Positions 55,426-64,000 are shown, counted from the stretch's first letter. The stretch: DNA of 64,000 bases from Achromobacter sp. B7 (GCF_003600685.1 NZ_CP032084.1:1302001-1366000), one strand, 5' to 3'. Program-made: numbers and translations. The notes: a model not told the origin generated them from the sequence alone.

Positions 55426-55520
55426 GGGCCGGCAGGCCTCGGGGCATTGCCCTGGGAGTCGCAGGCCGCAAAGACGGCATCACGCTATCAATCAGCGCAT
55501 AACACTCAGGAGACAAATCC

Positions 55521-56738
55521 ATGAAATTGCACGCACGCGGGCTGGCCGCAGGCTTGTGTCTGGGCGCAATATTGGTAAGCCAGGCGCAAGCGGCCGACAA
55601 GCCACCAGTGAAAATCGGCATCCTGACGGACATGTCCGGCACGTATGCCGGGATGGGCGGACCCGGTTCGGTGGCGGCGGCGCAGTTGGCCATCGATGAC
55701 TGCCTGGCCGCGGAATGCAAGGGCATGAAGATCGAACTGGTGTCGGCCGACAACCAGAACAAGGCGGACGTGGGCGCCGCGAAAGCGCGCGAATGGTTCG
55801 ACCGCGATGGCGTCACGGCCATTGCCGACCTGACTAATTCTGCGGTGGCGCTGGCCGTGCAAGGCATCGCGCGCGAAAAGAACAAAGTGGTGATGTTCTC
55901 GGGTCCGGCCACGACGGCGCTGACCAACAAGGAATGCTCGCCCGTCGGCTTTCACTGGATGTTCGACACGTATTCGCAATCGGCCGGTGGCGCCAAGGCC
56001 ACGGTGCGGGCGGGCGGCAAGTCCTGGTACTTCATCACGGTGGACTACGCGTTTGGCCATTCGCTGGAAGCCGACACGGTCAAGGCTGTGAAGGCGCTGG
56101 GCGGCACGGTGGCCGGCAGTGTGCGGCATCCCTTGAACGCGCCGGATTTTGCCTCGTACCTGTTGCAGGCGCAAAGCTCGAAGGCGCAGGTGGTGGCATT
56201 GGCCAACGGCGGGCAGGACACCGTCAACGCCGTCAAGCAGGCGCGCGAATTCGGCATCGTGTCGGGCGGGCAGCGCCTGGTGTCGCTGCTGATTTTCTTG
56301 TCGGACCTGCGGGCGTTGGGCCTGGAAAGCGCGCAAGGTTTGTCCTATGTGGACGGCTTTTATTGGGACTATGACGACGCGTCGCGGCAGTGGTCCACGC
56401 GTTTCGAAAAAGCCTTCCGGGGCTTGAAGCCGACGATGACGCAAGCGGGCGTGTATTCCAGCGTGCTGCATTACCTGCGCGCCACGGCGGCGGCCGGCAG
56501 CACCGATGGCAAGGTCGTGGCCGACAAGATGCGCGAACTGCCAATCAAGGATCCGATCATGCGCAACGCATCGATCCGGCCCGACGGCCGCGTGATCCAC
56601 GACATGTACCTGTACGAAGTGAAGAAGCCCGCGGATTCCAAGGGCGGCTGGGACTATTCCAAGCTGGTGGCCACCATTCCAGCGGCCGAAGCCTTCCAGC
56701 CACTGGCCGACTCGACCTGCCCGCTGGTGACGAAATAA
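55521..56738 (+). CDS. Leu-type ABC transporter substrate-binding protein
   Basis: Periplasmic binding protein of the LivJ/amide-binding class, 405 aa. A signal peptide cut near QAQA (residue 24) is followed by PPVKIGILTDMSGTYAGMGGPG, the ligand-binding loop of the family. Later blocks include FHWMFDTYSQSAGGAKA and FAYGHSLEAD-like segments. No permease or ATPase is adjacent; it may serve the livFG importer at the left or another system. It shares the divergent control region with the LysR gene and precedes mmsA. Confidence 0.88.
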   Translation: MKLHARGLAAGLCLGAILVSQAQAADKPPVKIGILTDMSGTYAGMGGPGSVAAAQLAIDDCLAAECKGMKIELVSADNQNKADVGAAKAREWFDRDGVTAIADLTNSAVALAVQGIAREKNKVVMFSGPATTALTNKECSPVGFHWMFDTYSQSAGGAKATVRAGGKSWYFITVDYAFGHSLEADTVKAVKALGGTVAGSVRHPLNAPDFASYLLQAQSSKAQVVALANGGQDTVNAVKQAREFGIVSGGQRLVSLLIFLSDLRALGLESAQGLSYVDGFYWDYDDASRQWSTRFEKAFRGLKPTMTQAGVYSSVLHYLRATAAAGSTDGKVVADKMRELPIKDPIMRNASIRPDGRVIHDMYLYEVKKPADSKGGWDYSKLVATIPAAEAFQPLADSTCPLVTK

Positions 56739-56834
56739 CACGGCGCGCCTGCCCGGCCCTTGCCTGGCAGGCGCGTTGCAAGATCCATGAACGCGGATTC
56801 ATCCGCATCGACTACGCAGTGTGAGGAGCATCAA

Positions 56835-58328
56835 ATGAGTGAAGTCCCCCGCGTTCCGCTATTGATCGGCGGCAAGCTCGTGCAGTCCAAATCCACCGAA
56901 TGGCGTGACGTGATCAACCCCGCCACCCAGGAAGTCGTTGCCAAGGTGCCCTTCGCCACGCGCGAAGAGCTGGACCTGGCCGTCTCCAATGCCAAGGAAG
57001 CCTTCAAGACCTGGCGCAACAGCGGCCAGGGCGCGCGCATGCGCGTCATGCTGAAATTCCAGGAACTGCTGCGCGCCAACACCGGCAAGCTGGCCGAGAT
57101 GATCACGCGTGAACACGGCAAGACGCTGCCCGACGCAGAAGGCGAGATCGGGCGTGGCCTGGAAGTGGTCGAGCACGCGTGTTCGATCGCCAACCTGCAA
57201 TTGGGCGAGTACGCCGAAAATGCCGCGTCGGGTATCGACGTCTACACGCTGATCCAGCCGCTGGGCGTGTGCGCGGGCATCACCGCGTTCAACTTCCCCG
57301 TGATGCTGCCTTGCTTCATGTTCCCCATCGCGGTGGCGTGCGGCAACAGCTTCGTGCTGAAACCGTCTGAACAGGACCCGACGTCGTCGTTGTTCCTGGC
57401 GCAGCTGGCCCTGGAAGCCGGCCTGCCCCCGGGCGTGCTGAACGTGGTGCACGGCGGCCCGGATACGGCCAACGGCCTGTGCGAACACCCGGACATCAAG
57501 GCGGTGTCGTTCATCGGGTCGACCCGCGTGGGCACCGAGATCTACAACCGCGCATCGGCCGCCGGCAAGCGCTGCCAGTCGATGATGGGCGCCAAGAACC
57601 ATTGCGTGATCCTGCCGGATGCCGACCCCGAAGTGGCGCTGAATCAGCTGGTGGGCGCGGCCTTTGGCGCGGCGGGCCAGCGTTGCATGGCCTCGTCGGT
57701 GGCTGTGCTGGTGGGCGACGCGCGCAATTGGCTGCCGGACTTTGTCGAGCGCTCGAAAAAGCTCAAGGTCAATTCGGGCACCGACCGCGAAGCCGATCTG
57801 GGCCCGCTGGTGTCGCCCAATGCCAAGAAGCGCGTGGAAAGCCTGATTCAAAAGGGCGTGGACGAAGGCGCCAAGCTGCTGCTGGACGGCCGCAACCTGA
57901 AGGTGAAGGGCTTTGAAGAAGGCAACTTCGTGGGCCCCACGATTTTTGACGGCGTTTCGGAGAACATGACCATCTACACCGAAGAAATTTTCGGGCCGGT
58001 CCTGTGCTGCGTCGGCGTGGAAACGCTGGAAGACGCGGTGGCCTTCATCAACCGCAACCCCAACGGCAACGGTGTGGCGCTGTTCACGCAGGATGGCGGC
58101 GCGGCGCGCTACTTCCAGAACAATATCGACGTCGGCCAGGTGGGCATCAACGTGCCGATCCCCGTGCCGGTGGCGTGGTTCAGCTTCACCGGATCGCGCG
58201 GTTCCAAGCTGGGCGACCTGGGCCCCAACGGCAAGCAGGCGGTGCAGTTCTGGACGCAGACCAAGACGGTCACGGCGCGCTGGTCCGCCCATGCCAAGAC
58301 GGTGAACACCACCATTTCGATGCGCTGA
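56835..58328 (+). CDS. mmsA: Methylmalonate-semialdehyde dehydrogenase
   Basis: CoA-acylating aldehyde dehydrogenase of valine, thymine and inositol catabolism, 497 aa. It converts methylmalonate semialdehyde to propionyl-CoA, or malonate semialdehyde to acetyl-CoA. Catalytic Cys284 is in [24 protein letters not shown] is MmsA-specific and separates it from ordinary aldehyde dehydrogenases. The ATG at 56835 has GAGGAG upstream. It lies 96 bases after the binding protein. The pathway product propionyl-CoA connects to prpE further right. Confidence 0.94.
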   Translation: MSEVPRVPLLIGGKLVQSKSTEWRDVINPATQEVVAKVPFATREELDLAVSNAKEAFKTWRNSGQGARMRVMLKFQELLRANTGKLAEMITREHGKTLPDAEGEIGRGLEVVEHACSIANLQLGEYAENAASGIDVYTLIQPLGVCAGITAFNFPVMLPCFMFPIAVACGNSFVLKPSEQDPTSSLFLAQLALEAGLPPGVLNVVHGGPDTANGLCEHPDIKAVSFIGSTRVGTEIYNRASAAGKRCQSMMGAKNHCVILPDADPEVALNQLVGAAFGAAGQRCMASSVAVLVGDARNWLPDFVERSKKLKVNSGTDREADLGPLVSPNAKKRVESLIQKGVDEGAKLLLDGRNLKVKGFEEGNFVGPTIFDGVSENMTIYTEEIFGPVLCCVGVETLEDAVAFINRNPNGNGVALFTQDGGAARYFQNNIDVGQVGINVPIPVPVAWFSFTGSRGSKLGDLGPNGKQAVQFWTQTKTVTARWSAHAKTVNTTISMR

Positions 58329-58352
58329 AAGGGGGGACGCCTTGCTCCTAAG

Positions 58353-58398
58353 CTTATACGAATAAGTTATATGATGAGGCGTCCTTATTACTTATAAT
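58353..58398 (+). promoter_or_regulatory. cysB-like gene control region with CTTAT/ATAAG repeats
   Basis: A perfect inverted repeat CTTAT-ACGA-ATAAG lies at 58353-58366, and two more CTTAT copies lie at 58384-58388 and 58391-58395. A TATAAT at 58393-58398 is a likely -10, 26 bases before the ATG. The repeats suggest autoregulation by the encoded CysB-type protein. Confidence 0.5.
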
Positions 58399-58423
58399 TG
58401 GCCGATCTATTAAGGGCCAATGT

Positions 58424-59368
58424 ATGAACCTCCAGCAATTTCGTTTTGTGCGTGAAACCATCCGGCGCGACTTCAACCTGACCGAGGCCGCCCGGATGCT
58501 CTATACCTCGCAGCCTGGAGTCTCCAAGGCCATCATCGAATTCGAAGACGAGCTGGGCATCAAGATCTTCGAACGGCATGGCAAGCGCATCAAGGGCCTG
58601 ACCAAGCCGGGCCTGGCGGTGTCGCAGGTTATCGACCGCATCATGCGCGAAGTCGACAATCTGAAAAAAGTCAGCGACGAGTTCGCGCGCCGTGACGAAG
58701 GCGGGCTGGTCATTGCCTGCACCCACACGCAGGCGCGTTATCTGCTGCCGCGCGTAATTCCCGCGTTCCGCAAGCAGTTTCCCAAAGTGCATTTGTCCCT
58801 GGCCGAAGGCAGCCCGGCGCAGTTGGCTGAAATGGTCCTGCACGAGCAAGCCGACCTGGCGCTGGCCACCGAGTCCCTGGCGTTGACGCCGGGCTTGGCC
58901 ACGCTGCCGGTCTACGCCTGGGAGCACACTGTTGTCGTGCGGCCGGATCACCCCTTGGCCGAGCTGACATCCAGCGCCGCCAAACGCCTGTCGCTGGCGC
59001 AGCTGGCAGAACACCCCATCGTCACGTATGACCGCGCGTTTACCGGCCGCAGCACGATAGACGAAGTGTTTGCCAACCAGGGCATCCACCCCGACATCGT
59101 GCTGGAAGCCATCGATGCCGACGTGATCAAGACCTATGTGGACGTGGGCCTGGGCATCGGCATCATTGCCGGCGTGGCGTACGACCCCCGGCGCGATTCC
59201 AACCTGGTCGGGCTGCCGGTGGGCCATTTGTTCGGCACGCACACGACGCGGGTGGGGGTGAAGTCCGGCGTGTTCCTGCGCGACTACGTCTACACGTTCC
59301 TGGAAATGCTGGCGCCGTCGCTGACGCGCGCGGTCGTGACCGAAGCAGTGCAGGGCGCGCCTAAATAG
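58424..59368 (+). CDS. cysB: CysB-family transcriptional regulator
   Basis: LysR-type regulator of sulfur assimilation (CysB/Cbl group), 314 aa. MNLQQFRFVRETIRRDFNLTEAARMLYTSQPGVSKAI is the characteristic CysB helix-turn-helix. CysB-specific effector-domain segments include CTHTQARYLLPRVI, TYDRAFTGRSTID and ADVIKTYVDVGLGIGI. CysB responds to acetylserine and sulfide/thiosulfate. It is alone, with its own terminator and a repeat-rich promoter. Confidence 0.92.
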   Translation: MNLQQFRFVRETIRRDFNLTEAARMLYTSQPGVSKAIIEFEDELGIKIFERHGKRIKGLTKPGLAVSQVIDRIMREVDNLKKVSDEFARRDEGGLVIACTHTQARYLLPRVIPAFRKQFPKVHLSLAEGSPAQLAEMVLHEQADLALATESLALTPGLATLPVYAWEHTVVVRPDHPLAELTSSAAKRLSLAQLAEHPIVTYDRAFTGRSTIDEVFANQGIHPDIVLEAIDADVIKTYVDVGLGIGIIAGVAYDPRRDSNLVGLPVGHLFGTHTTRVGVKSGVFLRDYVYTFLEMLAPSLTRAVVTEAVQGAPK

Positions 59369-59387
59369 ACCTGAGTTCGCACCAACA

Positions 59388-59425
59388 AAAAAGCGCGGCG
59401 TCTTCTGGACGGCGCGCTTTTTTTT
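59388..59425 (+). terminator. Rho-independent terminator of cysB
   Basis: AAAAGCGCG and CGCGCTTTT arms, with a GC-rich interrupted inner stem, are followed by eight T residues. Confidence 0.85.
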
Positions 59426-59555
59426 GCGCGCAACATCCGCCAAGTGCGGGCCCCGACCGGCCGGAGAGCCGCGAGTTCCCTGGGCTTGAACAAATCTCGC
59501 TATCCCTTCCAGCTAGCTCATATAAATAATTAAATAAGAACCGATCTCATTTGAA

Positions 59556-59587
59556 TTGACTAAAAAATAGGAATCATTATCATTACA
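59556..59587 (+). promoter_or_regulatory. Fur-box promoter of DUF2325 gene
   Basis: TTGACT (59556-59561), a 16-base spacer and TATCAT (59578-59583) form the promoter. Overlapping the -10 is GGAATCATTATCATTAC (59570-59586), whose reverse strand reads as adjacent GATAAT-type hexamers, as in Fur boxes. Iron-replete Fur would block polymerase here. Confidence 0.65.
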
Positions 59588-59616
59588 TCCAGGCTCAACG
59601 ACCAGTGAGGTTCATC

Positions 59617-59940
59617 ATGACGGCAGGACTCAGTGCAGTAGTGGTTGGCGCGGATCGTCTGGGAAATATCCCGGATCTGCTTAAAGGACACAACATCTCG
59701 ATCACGCATCACATCAGCGGCCGAGACCCCTCGCACCAGAAGAAAACGCTACAACTGCCGTCGGGCACGCAACTGGTTATTTTGCTGACCGACTTCCTGG
59801 GTCACAACGTCATGAAGACGTTCCGCAACGCCGCGCAGCGCGGTGGCATCCGGGTCGTGGCTTGTCGCCGTTCGGTATGCAGCATGCAGCAAGCCCTGCA
59901 ACAATGCGGCCTGTGCCCGCGCGCGGGTACGGTGCACTGA
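59617..59940 (+). CDS. DUF2325 family protein, iron-regulated
   Basis: 107 aa, uncharacterised. The family pattern is seen in AVVVGADRLGNIPDLL, THHISGRD, LTDFLGHNVM and the end VACRRSVCSMQQALQQCG. Four cysteines (Cys83, Cys88, Cys97, Cys100) and histidines at 31, 32 and 63 could bind metal or heme. The ATG at 59617 has GTGAGG 6 bases upstream. The Fur-box promoter implies expression under iron limitation. Function unknown. Confidence 0.82.
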   Translation: MTAGLSAVVVGADRLGNIPDLLKGHNISITHHISGRDPSHQKKTLQLPSGTQLVILLTDFLGHNVMKTFRNAAQRGGIRVVACRRSVCSMQQALQQCGLCPRAGTVH

Positions 59941-60055
59941 ACCACCGCAATGCCATTCATCGCTGGACCAAAAAATACTGGGGAGGCCGACACGGCCTGC
60001 GGCCTTCATGCCGCGAAAGAGCAATGAACACCAAGCACTGAAGCACGCATAATGA

Positions 60056-60087
60056 AAAACGCCGCCAGACAGAAGTCTGGCGGCGTT
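60056..60087 (-). terminator. Terminator of the NlpC/P60 gene
   Basis: A near-perfect stem AAAACGCCGCCAGA / TCTGGCGGCGTTTT with a 6-base loop; on the minus strand it is followed by TCATTATG, on the plus strand by CTTTTTG. It probably works in both directions between the convergent DUF2325 and lipoprotein genes. Confidence 0.75.
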
Positions 60088-60165
60088 TTCTTTTTGGGGG
60101 ATGGCGCCTGGGTGGCGTTTTGTGTGACGATGCCCGAGGCGGAAAATCAGGAATTGATCTTGCGC

Positions 60166-60834
60166 TCAGTTCGCGGCGCGGGCAGAGGCCATCAGGCTGT
60201 TGTCCAGGCGGCGGGCGCCGTTGTAGCGCTTGGTCCAGTAGGCCATGGTCATGCTCTCCACACGCACCACGCCACCGGCGCTGGGCGAGTGCACGAAGCG
60301 GTCATCGCCCAGGTAGATGCCCACGTGCGAGTAACGGCGGCCCATCGTGTTGAAGAAGACCAGATCGCCGGCTTTCAGTTCGTTTTTGTCGACCGATACG
60401 CCTTGCTGGGCGATTTCTGCGGCGTTGCGGGGCAGCTTCAGGCCCAGCGAACGTTCTGCCGAATAGGCAACCAGGCCGCTGCAATCAAAACCGGTGTCGG
60501 GGGAACTGCCGCCGAAGCGGTAGCGGATGCCCAGGTAGTTAAGGGCTTCGCTGACCATGGCGTTGTCGCCGTTGACACCCGAGTGGATGCCTTTGGCTTG
60601 CTGGCGGTCGCGCTTGAACTTTTGCGTTACCAAGAGGCCGATGGGGTCATCGGCGGTGGCAACCCATTCCATTTCGTACGGATCAATCTCGGACGTATGG
60701 GCGGTTGACTTTTGCCCGGTACCTGCACAACCTGCCAGGGTCGCTACACAAGCCATCAACGCGAGCGTACGCAGACCGCGCTTTGCCTGGCCAGTGGATG
60801 AATTTAATCGCGCGATTATGGAGTGTCGATGCAT
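60166..60834 (-). CDS. NlpC/P60 lipoprotein endopeptidase
   Basis: Cell-wall DD- or DL-endopeptidase of the NlpC/P60 class, 222 aa. A lipobox LAGC with Cys36 anchors it in the outer membrane. The catalytic Cys118 (GFDCSGLV) and His170 (YSHVGIYLG) are present, with HSPSAGGVV downstream. It resembles MepS/Spr, which opens peptidoglycan crosslinks for growth. The ATG at 60834 is chosen; a GTG 39 bases upstream is possible. Confidence 0.88.
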   Translation of the reverse strand: MHRHSIIARLNSSTGQAKRGLRTLALMACVATLAGCAGTGQKSTAHTSEIDPYEMEWVATADDPIGLLVTQKFKRDRQQAKGIHSGVNGDNAMVSEALNYLGIRYRFGGSSPDTGFDCSGLVAYSAERSLGLKLPRNAAEIAQQGVSVDKNELKAGDLVFFNTMGRRYSHVGIYLGDDRFVHSPSAGGVVRVESMTMAYWTKRYNGARRLDNSLMASARAAN

Positions 60835-60949
60835 TCGCCTGGGGATGACCTGCTTTTTGACAGCAAAAGCCACGGGATTAGCCGTGGATCGGGCCGAAAT
60901 GTCAGCAGAATCAACAATTATCTACAACTTCGCGGGGATTCTACCAAAC

Positions 60950-60975
60950 TTTCATTACCAATCATTGCCTGATCG
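60950..60975 (+). repeat. Degraded copy of prpE codons 6-15
   Basis: 21 of 26 bases match 61139-61164, inside prpE, at an offset of 189 bases (63 codons, so the same frame). It would encode FHYQSLPDR, versus FHYRSLHDR in PrpE, and most mismatches fall in third codon positions. A stop codon follows directly. Confidence 0.6.
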
Positions 60976-61120
60976 GTAATGGTTCCATGCCGCGTGGACA
61001 TTTGGCAGAACTTTTTGACTTGTGGCAAGCCTCGTGCAAGGTTTGCCTACCAGAATGACCGAATGATTCGCTAAGAAATCAATCAGCCTTAAGGCGTACG
61101 AACAATACCAGGAGACACAA

Positions 61121-63010
61121 ATGCAAAAAACCCGGGATTTCCATTACAGATCATTGCATGACCGTGATGCGTTCTGGCGCGAGGAGGCCGGGCGTGTGCA
61201 TTGGGATACGCCCTTTGAGTCTGTACTGGATTTTTCGCGCCCGCCATTCGCCAAGTGGTTCGTGGGCGGCACGACCAATCTTTGCTACAACGCCGTCGAC
61301 CGGTGGCTGCCCACGCAGGGCGACAAGCCCGCGCTGATCTGGGTGTCCACCGAGGTCGACCAAGAACGTGTCTATACCCGGCAGGAGGTCTACGAAGAGG
61401 TCAACGCGGCCGCCGCCATGCTCGTGGAGTTGGGTGTTGCGCGCGGCGACCGCGTGCTGCTGTACATGCCCATGGTGCCCGAGGCGGTGTTCACCATGCT
61501 GGCCTGCGCGCGGATCGGCGCGGTGCATTCGGTGGTGTTCGGGGGCTTTGCGTCGGTCAACCTGGCGCAGCGCATCGACGATGCGGCGCCCAAGGTGGTG
61601 GTCTGCACGGATGGCGGCTCGCGCGGCGGCAAGGTGGTGCCCTACAAGCCCTTGCTGGACAAGGCGCTGAGCCTGGCGAAATCCCCGCCTGCCTCGGTCG
61701 TGGTGTTCGACCGGGGCCTGTCGCCCTTCGAGCCCGTGGCCGGGCGCGACCATGACTACGCCACGCTGCGCGAACGCCACCGCGGCGCCCTGGTGCCGGT
61801 GCAATGGCTGGAGTCGTCCGAACCCAGCTACATCCTCTATACCTCCGGCACCACCGGCAAGCCCAAGGGTGTTCAGCGCGACACCGGCGGCTATGCCGTG
61901 GCGCTGGCCTCGTCCATGGAATATCTGTTCAACGGTCGCGCGGGCGACACCTTTTTCTGCACCAGCGACATCGGCTGGGTGGTCGGGCATTCCTATATTG
62001 TGTACGGCCCCCTTATCGGCGGGCAGACCACGCTGCTGTACGAAGGCACGCCGGTGCGCCCCGACGGCGCCATTCTGTGGCAGTTGGTGGAACGCTTTGG
62101 GGTCAACACGCTGTTCTCGGCGCCTACCGCCGTGCGGGTGCTCAAGCGCCAGGACCCCGCGCTGCTCCAGCGCCATGACCTGTCCACCCTGCGCGCGGTG
62201 TATCTGGCCGGCGAGCCGCTGGACGAGCCCACTGCCACCTGGATATCGCAAGGCCTGGGCAAGCCCATCATCGACAACTACTGGCAGACCGAGTCCGGCT
62301 GGCCGATTCTTTCCGCGCAGCCGGGCGTGGAGAACGTGCCGACCCGGTTCGGCAGCCCGTCCTTTCCCGTCTACGGTTTTGACGCGCGCATCGTCAGCGA
62401 GGCCACGGGCGAAGACCTGGGCCCGGACGAAAAGGGCGTGGTGGCCATCGTGCCGCCACTGCCGCCCGGCGCCATGTCCACCATCTGGGGCGACGATGCG
62501 CGTTTCGTGCAGACGTATTTCACGTCGATTCCGGGGCGGCAGGTGTATTCCACCTTTGATTGGGGGCGCGTGGACGCCGATGGCTATTGGTTCATCCTGG
62601 GCCGCACGGACGACGTGATCAACGTGGCGGGGCACCGTTTGGGCACGCGCGAGATCGAAGAATCCGTCAACAGCCACAGCGCCATCGCCGAATGCGCGGT
62701 GGTGGGCGTGGCCGATCCGTTGAAGGGGCAGGTGGCCATGGCGTTCGCGGTCTTGAAGAATCCCGACATGGCCGGCACGCCCGCCGGGGCAAAGCAGCTG
62801 GAAGGCGATATCATGCGCCTGGTGGAAGATCAGCTGGGCGCCGTCGCAAGGCCCGCCCGGATCCGATTCGTGGGCGCATTGCCCAAGACCCGGTCCGGCA
62901 AGGTGTTGCGCCGCGCGATCGTCGCCGTGTGCGAAGGACGCGAGCCCGGAGACCTGACGACCATTGAAGACCCATCCGCCCTGGAACAGATCAAGGAGTC
63001 GCTGCAATGA
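61121..63010 (+). CDS. prpE: Propionate-CoA ligase PrpE
   Basis: Acyl-CoA synthetase of the acetyl/propionyl-CoA synthetase family, 629 aa. The AMP-binding P-loop YTSGTTGKPKG lies at residues 240-250, IDNYWQTESGWP in the middle, and the C-terminal RSGKVLRR carries Lys594, whose acetylation switches such enzymes off. Compared with acetyl-CoA synthetase it is closer to PrpE (YNAVDRWLP, FHYRSLHDRDAFW). A GGAG lies 8 bases upstream of the ATG. It overlaps the GlcG-like gene by 4 bases. Confidence 0.9.
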   Translation: MQKTRDFHYRSLHDRDAFWREEAGRVHWDTPFESVLDFSRPPFAKWFVGGTTNLCYNAVDRWLPTQGDKPALIWVSTEVDQERVYTRQEVYEEVNAAAAMLVELGVARGDRVLLYMPMVPEAVFTMLACARIGAVHSVVFGGFASVNLAQRIDDAAPKVVVCTDGGSRGGKVVPYKPLLDKALSLAKSPPASVVVFDRGLSPFEPVAGRDHDYATLRERHRGALVPVQWLESSEPSYILYTSGTTGKPKGVQRDTGGYAVALASSMEYLFNGRAGDTFFCTSDIGWVVGHSYIVYGPLIGGQTTLLYEGTPVRPDGAILWQLVERFGVNTLFSAPTAVRVLKRQDPALLQRHDLSTLRAVYLAGEPLDEPTATWISQGLGKPIIDNYWQTESGWPILSAQPGVENVPTRFGSPSFPVYGFDARIVSEATGEDLGPDEKGVVAIVPPLPPGAMSTIWGDDARFVQTYFTSIPGRQVYSTFDWGRVDADGYWFILGRTDDVINVAGHRLGTREIEESVNSHSAIAECAVVGVADPLKGQVAMAFAVLKNPDMAGTPAGAKQLEGDIMRLVEDQLGAVARPARIRFVGALPKTRSGKVLRRAIVAVCEGREPGDLTTIEDPSALEQIKESLQ

Positions 63011-63414
63011 ATACCAAACCCGTGCTGAGCGCCGAAGACGTCAAGAAGATCCTCGCCGCGGCCGAAGCACACGCCGTGCAGAACAAGTGGGCCGTGACCA
63101 TCTCGGTGGTCGATGACGGTGGCCACCTGCTTGGCATGCTGCGCCTGGACGACGCGGCCCCGATCTCGGCGCACATCGCGCCGGCCAAGGCCAAGACCGC
63201 CGCGCTGGGCCGCCGCGAGTCGCGCATCTACGAAGAAATGATCAACAACGGCCGCGTGTCGTTCCTGTCGGCCCCGTTGATCGAAGGCATGCTGGAAGGC
63301 GGCGTGCCGGTCACCGTCAATGGCCAGGTGGTCGGCGCGGTCGGCGTGTCGGGCGTGAAATCGACCGAAGACGTGCTGATCGCCCAAGCAGGCATTGCCG
63401 CGCTGGGCCTGTGA
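63007..63414 (+). CDS. GlcG/HbpS-like (DUF336) heme-binding protein
   Basis: 135 aa of the DUF336 family, which includes GlcG of the glycolate operon and the heme-degrading HbpS. SVVDDGGHLLGMLRLDDA and VPVTVNGQVVGAVGVSG are the conserved blocks. It has no signal peptide. It is coupled to prpE upstream and to the transporter downstream by 4-base overlaps, so it probably assists the same pathway. Function not proven. Confidence 0.8.
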   Translation: MNTKPVLSAEDVKKILAAAEAHAVQNKWAVTISVVDDGGHLLGMLRLDDAAPISAHIAPAKAKTAALGRRESRIYEEMINNGRVSFLSAPLIEGMLEGGVPVTVNGQVVGAVGVSGVKSTEDVLIAQAGIAALGL

Positions 63415-64000
63415 GCCAGACGCAATTGCCGGAACCGCCCACGGGCGGTTCCACGCCGGACGCCGGAGCAGGGCGCGACAGCGCCTTGAATCCCGGCGTG
63501 GCCAAGCGCGAGGTCTGGGCCTGGGCCATGTACGACTTCGCCAATTCCGGCTACACCACCGTCATTCTCACGGCGGTGTTCAGCACCTATTTTGTTGGCG
63601 TGGTCGGCGGCAAGGCGCCGTGGGCCACGCTGGCCTGGACCGCGGCGCTGTCGCTGTCCTATTTGCTCATCATGTTGACGATGCCCACGCTGGGCGCGCG
63701 CGCCGACGCCGCCGGCAGCAAGCGTCGGCTGCTGTATTCCAGCACCATTGGCTGCGTGGCCGCCACGCTGGTCTTGACGCAAGCCGGCCCCGGCGATGTA
63801 TGGCTGGCGCTGGCGGCCATCGTGGTGTCCAACTATTGCTACTGCGTGGGTGAATCCGTGGTGGCGGCATTCCTGCCCGAACTGGCCCGGCCAGCCGCGC
63901 TGGGCCGCGTGTCGGGATGGGGCTGGAGCTTCGGCTATTGCGGCGGGATGCTTACCCTGGGCCTGTCGCTGCTGGTTGTGACCTCGGCCGAAGCCGACGG
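63411..64000 (+). CDS. UMF1-family MFS transporter (partial)
   Basis: First 196 codons of a transporter cut by the window end. A GTG start overlaps the previous stop (GTGA). After a Pro/Gly-rich N-terminus, WAWAMYDFANSGYTTVILTAVFSTYF is the signature of the UMF1 (unknown major facilitator, DUF894) family. At least five hydrophobic segments are visible. It is translationally coupled to prpE and the GlcG-like gene, so its substrate may be a short-chain acid or related compound. Confidence 0.85.
   Translation, partial: MSQTQLPEPPTGGSTPDAGAGRDSALNPGVAKREVWAWAMYDFANSGYTTVILTAVFSTYFVGVVGGKAPWATLAWTAALSLSYLLIMLTMPTLGARADAAGSKRRLLYSSTIGCVAATLVLTQAGPGDVWLALAAIVVSNYCYCVGESVVAAFLPELARPAALGRVSGWGWSFGYCGGMLTLGLSLLVVTSAEAD

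Noticed and set aside
60557..60979. Open frame opposite the NlpC/P60 gene ending in FHYQSLPDR
   Set aside because: Most of it is antisense to the lipoprotein gene; only its last codons are of interest and are reported as a degraded repeat.
1..64000. tRNA, rRNA, CRISPR or insertion sequences
   Set aside because: Nothing with cloverleaf features, regular spaced repeats or transposase motifs was recognised by eye.

Overview
The window is a 64 kb, gene-dense, GC-rich stretch of a betaproteobacterial chromosome. Gene content and order (trpB-trpA-accD; yceD-rpmF-plsX-fabHDG-acpP-fabF; rpoE-rseA-rseB-mucD-lepA-lepB-rnc-era-recO; pepA-holC; rne facing rluC) and the protein sequences fit the Alcaligenaceae, most likely Achromobacter or a close Bordetella relative. 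No rRNA, tRNA, insertion sequence, prophage, integrase or CRISPR array was seen. About 63 protein genes are called; the last is cut by the right edge.

Left part (1-17 kb): two branched-chain amino-acid ABC ATPases (livF, livG), an rnfB-nth pair, an intracellular PHB depolymerase, a ferredoxin/ferredoxin reductase pair, pncB, a RidA protein, a flavodoxin-like protein with mtfA, relA, an MHS-type transporter divergent from argE, then trpB-trpA-accD. At 17-27 kb come pagL (lipid A deacylase), rne with a long hairpin-rich leader, rluC with a HAD phosphatase, the methionine sulfoxide repair pair msrP-msrQ, a lipoprotein amidase, an RsmI-type methylase and a YceF-type Maf pyrophosphatase.

Central core (27-43 kb): a fatty-acid/phospholipid synthesis supercluster, followed directly by the sigma-E envelope-stress module and the lepA-lepB-rnc-era-recO translation/secretion/RNA/repair set. 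A very large nested hairpin with a U-rich tail sits between acpP and fabF.

Right part (43-64 kb) is more accessory: a LysR regulator; a leftward catabolic-looking run (aldo-keto reductase, TLC/NTT-like transporter, Bug-type binding protein, M14 deacylase, threonine-synthase-like PLP enzyme); a Bax-inhibitor-1 protein; pepA-holC; lptF; a LysR gene divergent from a Leu-type ABC binding protein and mmsA with a clear palindromic operator; a CysB-like regulator; a small DUF2325 protein behind a Fur-box promoter; an NlpC/P60 lipoprotein; and prpE with a GlcG/HbpS-like protein and a UMF1-type transporter.

No wholly new multi-gene system stands out. The best leads are regulatory or evolutionary: the acpP-fabF RNA structure, the rne leader, the Fur-DUF2325 unit, a decayed in-frame copy of the prpE start, the LysR palindrome, a Walker A Lys-to-Arg change in LivF, an internally shortened RecO, and the uncharacterised PLP/M14/Bug cluster.
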